64,000 bases of DNA from Hippophae tibetana (lineage: Eukaryota > Streptophyta > Magnoliopsida > Rosales > Elaeagnaceae): NCBI GenBank assembly GCA_037013495.1, contig CM072801.1:109313816-109377815 (forward strand), written 5' to 3'. Below the pieces are notes generated by a model that saw only the letters and a list, made by a program, of their open reading frames with translations, was not told the DNA's origin and did no database searches. This document shows, piece by piece, positions 60,364 to 64,000 of this stretch. Positions within the stretch are counted from its first letter, which is position 1. Every line of letters starts with the position of its first letter. Position numbers and translations under genes: made by a program.

Positions 60364-63300
60364 TCATGGTTCATACTACATAATGATGTCTTAAACTTTG
60401 GTCGCACCTTATTTCGTTGTAATCTCTTCTTGCTCTTTAGGATTTCAATTTGTTCATCTTAGCCATATTCTTAGTAATTCAATCTTTCTTATTCCATTGA
60501 GTTCCAGCGTTCTTAGGTTGTCCGCAAAAGGGATTCGCATCGTTTGGGATCATAACCTTGGTTGCTAAAAATGGTGTATCTACCTTCACATATCTATTTT
60601 TAGAATTTTAGGTTTAAAAAATTTTGTGCTTTGGAGGTTTTCTCCTCTCTTAAGTCACAATTTCCAAAAAGAGAAAGAAATTGTGTCCTTAAAGTCTTGT
60701 CTTTTATTTCAATTTTTTTGACATTGTTTTCCACTTTGGATTTCATATCTTATTTTTCTTTAAAATCTTGTCATCTTTTACTTTTCTTTGTTTTATGTGT
60801 TCCACCTTTCTTTCTTCTTGAGAAAAACAAGAGAGCTAATACAGTTCACAGTGTAAAAACAAAAAGAAGGTATTAATTGTGGTTGTAACTAAAAACTGTT
60901 ATAACTTTTATTTTGTGCATCGAAATGAGTACTATAACATATCAAATCTGAAGCTCGTTCCGATGCCTAAAAACACACCGTAGCAATAGTATATTTCCCC
61001 ACTTTTGTCAACCCAAATTTCATGGTTCATACTACATAATGATGTCTTAAACTTTGGTCGCACCTTATTTCGTTGTAATCTCTTCTTGCTCTTTAGTATT
61101 TCAATTTATTCATCTTCGCCATATTCTTAGTAATTCAATCTTTCTTATTCCATTGAGTTCCAGCGTTCTTAGGTTGTCCGCAAAAGGGATTCGCATCGTT
61201 TGGGATCATAACCTTGGATGTGGAAAATGGAGTATCTATCTTCACATATCTATTTTTAGAATTTTAGATTTAAAAACTTTTGTGCTTTGGAGGTTTTCTC
61301 CTCTCTTAAGTCACAATTTCCAAAAAGGGATAGAAATTGTGTCCTTAAAGTCTTGTGTTTTATTTCAATTTTGTAGACATTGTTTTCAACTTTGGATTTT
61401 GATATCTTATTTTTCTTTAAAATCATGTCATCTTTTACTTTTCTTTGTTTTATGTGTTCTACCTTTCTTTCTTCTTGAGAAAAACAAGAGAGCTAATACA
61501 GTTCACAGTGTAAAAACAAAAAGAAGGTATTAATTGTGGTTGTAACTAAAAACTGTTATAACTTTTATTTTGTGCATCGAAATGAGTACTATAACATATC
61601 AAATCTGAAGCCCGTTCCGATGCCTAAATACGCACCGTAGCAATAGTATATTTCCCCACTTTTGTCAACCCAAATTTCATGGTTCATACTACATAATGAT
61701 GTCTTAAACTTTGGTCGCACCTTATTTCGTTGTAATCTCTTCTTGCTCTTTAGGATTTCAATTTGTTCATCTTAGCCATATTCTTAGTAATTCAATCTTT
61801 CTTATTCCATTGAGTTCCAGCGTTCTTAGGTTGTCCGCAAAAGGGATTCGCATCGTTTGGGATCATAACCTTAGTTACTGAAAATGGTGTATCTACCTTC
61901 ACATATCTATTTTAATAATTTTAGGTTTAAAACATTTTTGTGCTGTGGAGGTTTTCTCCTCTCTTAAGTCACAATTTCCAAAAAGAGAAAGAAATTGTGT
62001 CCTTAAAGTCTTGTCTTTTATTTCAATTTTTTTGACATTGTTTTCCACTTTGGATTTCATATCTTATTTTTCTTTAAAATCTTGTCATTTTTTACTTTTC
62101 TTTGTTTTATGTGTTCCACCTTTCTTTCTTCTTGAGAAAAACAAGAGAGCTAATACAGTTCACAGTGAAAAAACCAAAAGAAGGTATTAATTGTTGTTGT
62201 AACTAAAAACTGTTATAACTTTTATTTTGTGCATCGAAATGAGTACTATAACATATCAAATCTGAAGCTCGTTCCGATGCCTAAAAACGCACCATAGCAA
62301 TAGTATATTTCCCCACTTTTGTCAACCCAAATTTCATGGTGCATACTACATAATGATGTCTTAAACTTTGGTCGCACCTTATTTCGTTGTAATCTCTTCT
62401 TGCTCTTTAGGATTTCAATTTGTTCATCTTCGCCATATTCTTAGTAATTCAATCTTTCTTATTCCATTGAGTTCCAGCGTTCTTAGGTTGTCCGCAAAAG
62501 GGATTCGCATCGTTTGGGATCATAACCTTGGTTGCTGAAAAATGGAGTATCTACCTTCACATATCTATTTTTAGAATTTTAGGTTTAAAAAATTTTGTGC
62601 TTTGGAGGTTTTCTCCTCTCTTAAGTCACAATTTCCAAAAAGAGAAAGAAATTGTGTCCTTAAAGTCTTTTCTTTTATTTCAATTTTGTTGACATTGTTT
62701 TCCACTTTGGATTTCATATCTTATTTTTCTTTAAAATCTTGTCATCTTTTACTTTTCTTTGTTTTATGTGTTCCACCTTTCTTTCTTCTTGAGAAAAACA
62801 AGAGAGCTAATACAGTTCACAAAGTAAAAACAAAAAGAAGGTATTAATTGTGGTTGTAACTAAAAACTGTTATAACTTTTATTTTGTGCATCGAAATGAG
62901 TACTATAACATATCAAATGTGAAGCTCGTTCCGATCCTAAAAACGCACCGTAGCAATAGTATATTTCCCCACTTTTGTCAACCCAAATTTCATGGTGCAT
63001 ACTACATAATGATGTCTTAAACTTTGGTCGCACCTTATTTCGTTGTAATCTCTTCTTGCTCTTTAGGATTTCAATTTGTTCCTCTTCGCCATATTCTTAG
63101 TAATTCAATCAATCTTATTCCATTGAGTTCCAGCGTCCTTAGGTTGTCCGCAAAAGGGATTAGCATCGTTTGGGATCATAACCTTGGTTGCTAAAAATGG
63201 TGTATCTACCTTCACATATCTATTTTTAGAATTTTAGGTTTAAAAAATTTTGTGCTTTGGAGGTTTTCTCCTCTCTTAAGTCACAATTTCCAAAAAGAGA

Positions 63301-63644
63301 AAGAAATTGTGTCCTTAAAGTCTTGTCTTTTATTTCAATTTTGTTGACATTGTTTTCCACTTTGGATTTCATATCTTATTTTTCTTTAAAATCTTGTCAT
63401 CTTTTACTTTTCTTTGTTTTATGTGTTCCACCTTTCATTCTTCTTGAGAAAAACAAGAGAGCTAATGCAGTTCACAATGTAAAAACAAAAAGAAGGTATT
63501 AATTGTGGTTGTAACTAAAAACTGTTATAACTTTTATTTTGTGCATCGAAATGAGTACTATAACATATCAAATCTGAAGCTCGTTCCGATCCTATAAACG
63601 CACCGTAGCAATAGTATATTTCCCCACTTTTGTCAACCCAAATT
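60364..63644 (+). repeat. Monomers m93-m97
   Basis: m93 has GGATTTC, CATCTTAGCC and a T-run TTTTTTTGAC. m94 repeats m87's CTTGGATGTGGAAAATGGAG and TTTAGATTTAAAAAC seven monomers away. m95 has CTTAGTTACTG (as m44 and m58), ATTTTAATAATTTT, GTGCTGTGGAGG and AATTGTTGTTG. m96 has GAAAAATGGAG, CTTTTCTTTTATTTC and ATCAAATGTGAAG. m97 has GCGTCCTTAGG, GGGATTAGCATCG and CTTTCATTCTTC. No two look like recent copies of each other. Confidence 0.75.
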
Positions 63645-64000
63645 TCATGGTTCATACTACATAATGATGTCTTAAACTTTGGTCGCACCTTATTTCGTTG
63701 TAATCTCTTCTTGCTCTTTAGTATTTCAATTTGTTCCTCTTCGCCATATTCTTAGTAATTCAATCAATCTTATTCCATTGAGTTCCAGCGTTCTTATGTT
63801 GTCCGCAAAAGGGATTCGCATCGTTTGGGATCATAACCTTGGTTGCTAAAAATGGTGTATCTACCTTCCCATATCTATTTTTAGAATTTTAGGTTTAAAA
63901 AATTTTGTGCTTTGGAGGTTTTCTCCTCTCTTAAGTCACAATTTCCAAAAAGAGAAAGAAATTGTGTCCTTAAAGTCTTGTCTTTTATTTCAATTTTGTT
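63645..64000 (+). repeat. Partial monomer m98, cut by the window edge
   Basis: The first 356 bp of a monomer with CCTCTTCGCC and CAATCAATC on the left, CACAATTTCC, and an ending inside ATTTCAATTTTGTT. Private changes are TTCTTATGTTGTCC and CTTCCCATATC. The sequence stops in mid-monomer with no sign of an array boundary. Confidence 0.95.

Larger units (their letters stand above)
1..64000 (+). repeat. Satellite DNA array, ~656-bp monomer, 97 full copies plus one partial
   Basis: The phrase TCATGGTGCA/TCATGGTTCA recurs at 1, 657, 1313, 1969 and so on to 63645, always on the + strand, with spacings of 654-657 bp and no foreign sequence between copies. Most monomers are 656 bp. The 657-bp class mostly carries GGATTTTGATATC instead of GGATTTCATATC. 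The 654-655-bp copies mostly carry CCTATAAACG or CCTATAACCG instead of GCCTAAAAACG, or a shortened A or T run. Neither array edge lies in the window, so the true array is longer. The family is not one I recognise. Long AT-rich arrays like this are typical of eukaryotic constitutive heterochromatin, plants especially, but chromosomal position cannot be read from the sequence. No gene is supported anywhere in the 64 kb. Confidence 0.99.

Noticed and set aside
61054..61533. Longest reading frame (159 codons), in m94
   Set aside because: It runs across most of a monomer only because m94 lacks several stops through private variants. The equivalent frame is interrupted in its closest relative m87 and in all other copies.
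1..64000. CRISPR array or other repeat-spacer system
   Set aside because: Repeats are 656 bp and adjoin directly. There are no unique spacers and no cas genes.
1..64000. LTR retrotransposon or rDNA spacer origin
   Set aside because: I saw no primer-binding site, polypurine tract followed by a terminal repeat, protease/integrase/RT reading frame, or rRNA gene. A distant origin from such elements cannot be excluded.

Overview
The window is a single, uninterrupted head-to-tail tandem array of an AT-rich satellite with a monomer of about 656 bp. Using the recurring TCATGGTGCA or TCATGGTTCA as monomer position 1, I count 97 complete monomers (m1 to m97) plus a 356-bp partial copy (m98). All are in the same orientation, and every start-to-start distance I measured is 654-657 bp. 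Monomer 1 is about 32% GC by manual count (209 of 656). I see no protein-coding gene, rRNA, tRNA, CRISPR array, transposon insertion, telomere tract or unique-sequence island. The many short reading frames (63-159 codons) are the same stretch of satellite read again and again. Most use TTG or similar starts, and whole monomer classes break them with an in-frame TAG or single-base indels.

This is eukaryotic heterochromatin-type DNA (centromeric, pericentromeric, subtelomeric or knob-like). The monomer length and AT-richness fit a plant satellite, but I do not recognise the family and cannot name the organism.

Layout: (1) 1-9840, near-identical higher-order repeats (HORs): a 3-monomer ABC unit, then two copies of a 6-monomer ABCDEF unit of 3936 bp. 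(2) 9841-18373, mixed monomers with a 5-monomer HOR whose second copy carries an extra, chimeric monomer. (3) 18374-24283, three copies of a 1970-bp trimer. (4) 24284-28222, mixed monomers with a partial dimer duplication. (5) 28223-37406, shuffled W/X/Y/Z monomer types in dimer, trimer and tetramer arrangements; the types that open this block recur 9184 bp downstream. (6) 37407-43311, transitional monomers and a clean dimer duplication. (7) 43312-53148, five copies of a trimer, the last four in a P-Q-Q-P order. (8) 53149-64000, chimeric and visibly more divergent monomers with little HOR order.

Nothing suggests genes working together. The biology here is the array's own evolution: linked variant blocks move between monomers, and several monomers are readable crossover or conversion chimeras. 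Statements about similarity are by-eye comparisons of diagnostic variants, not computed alignments.
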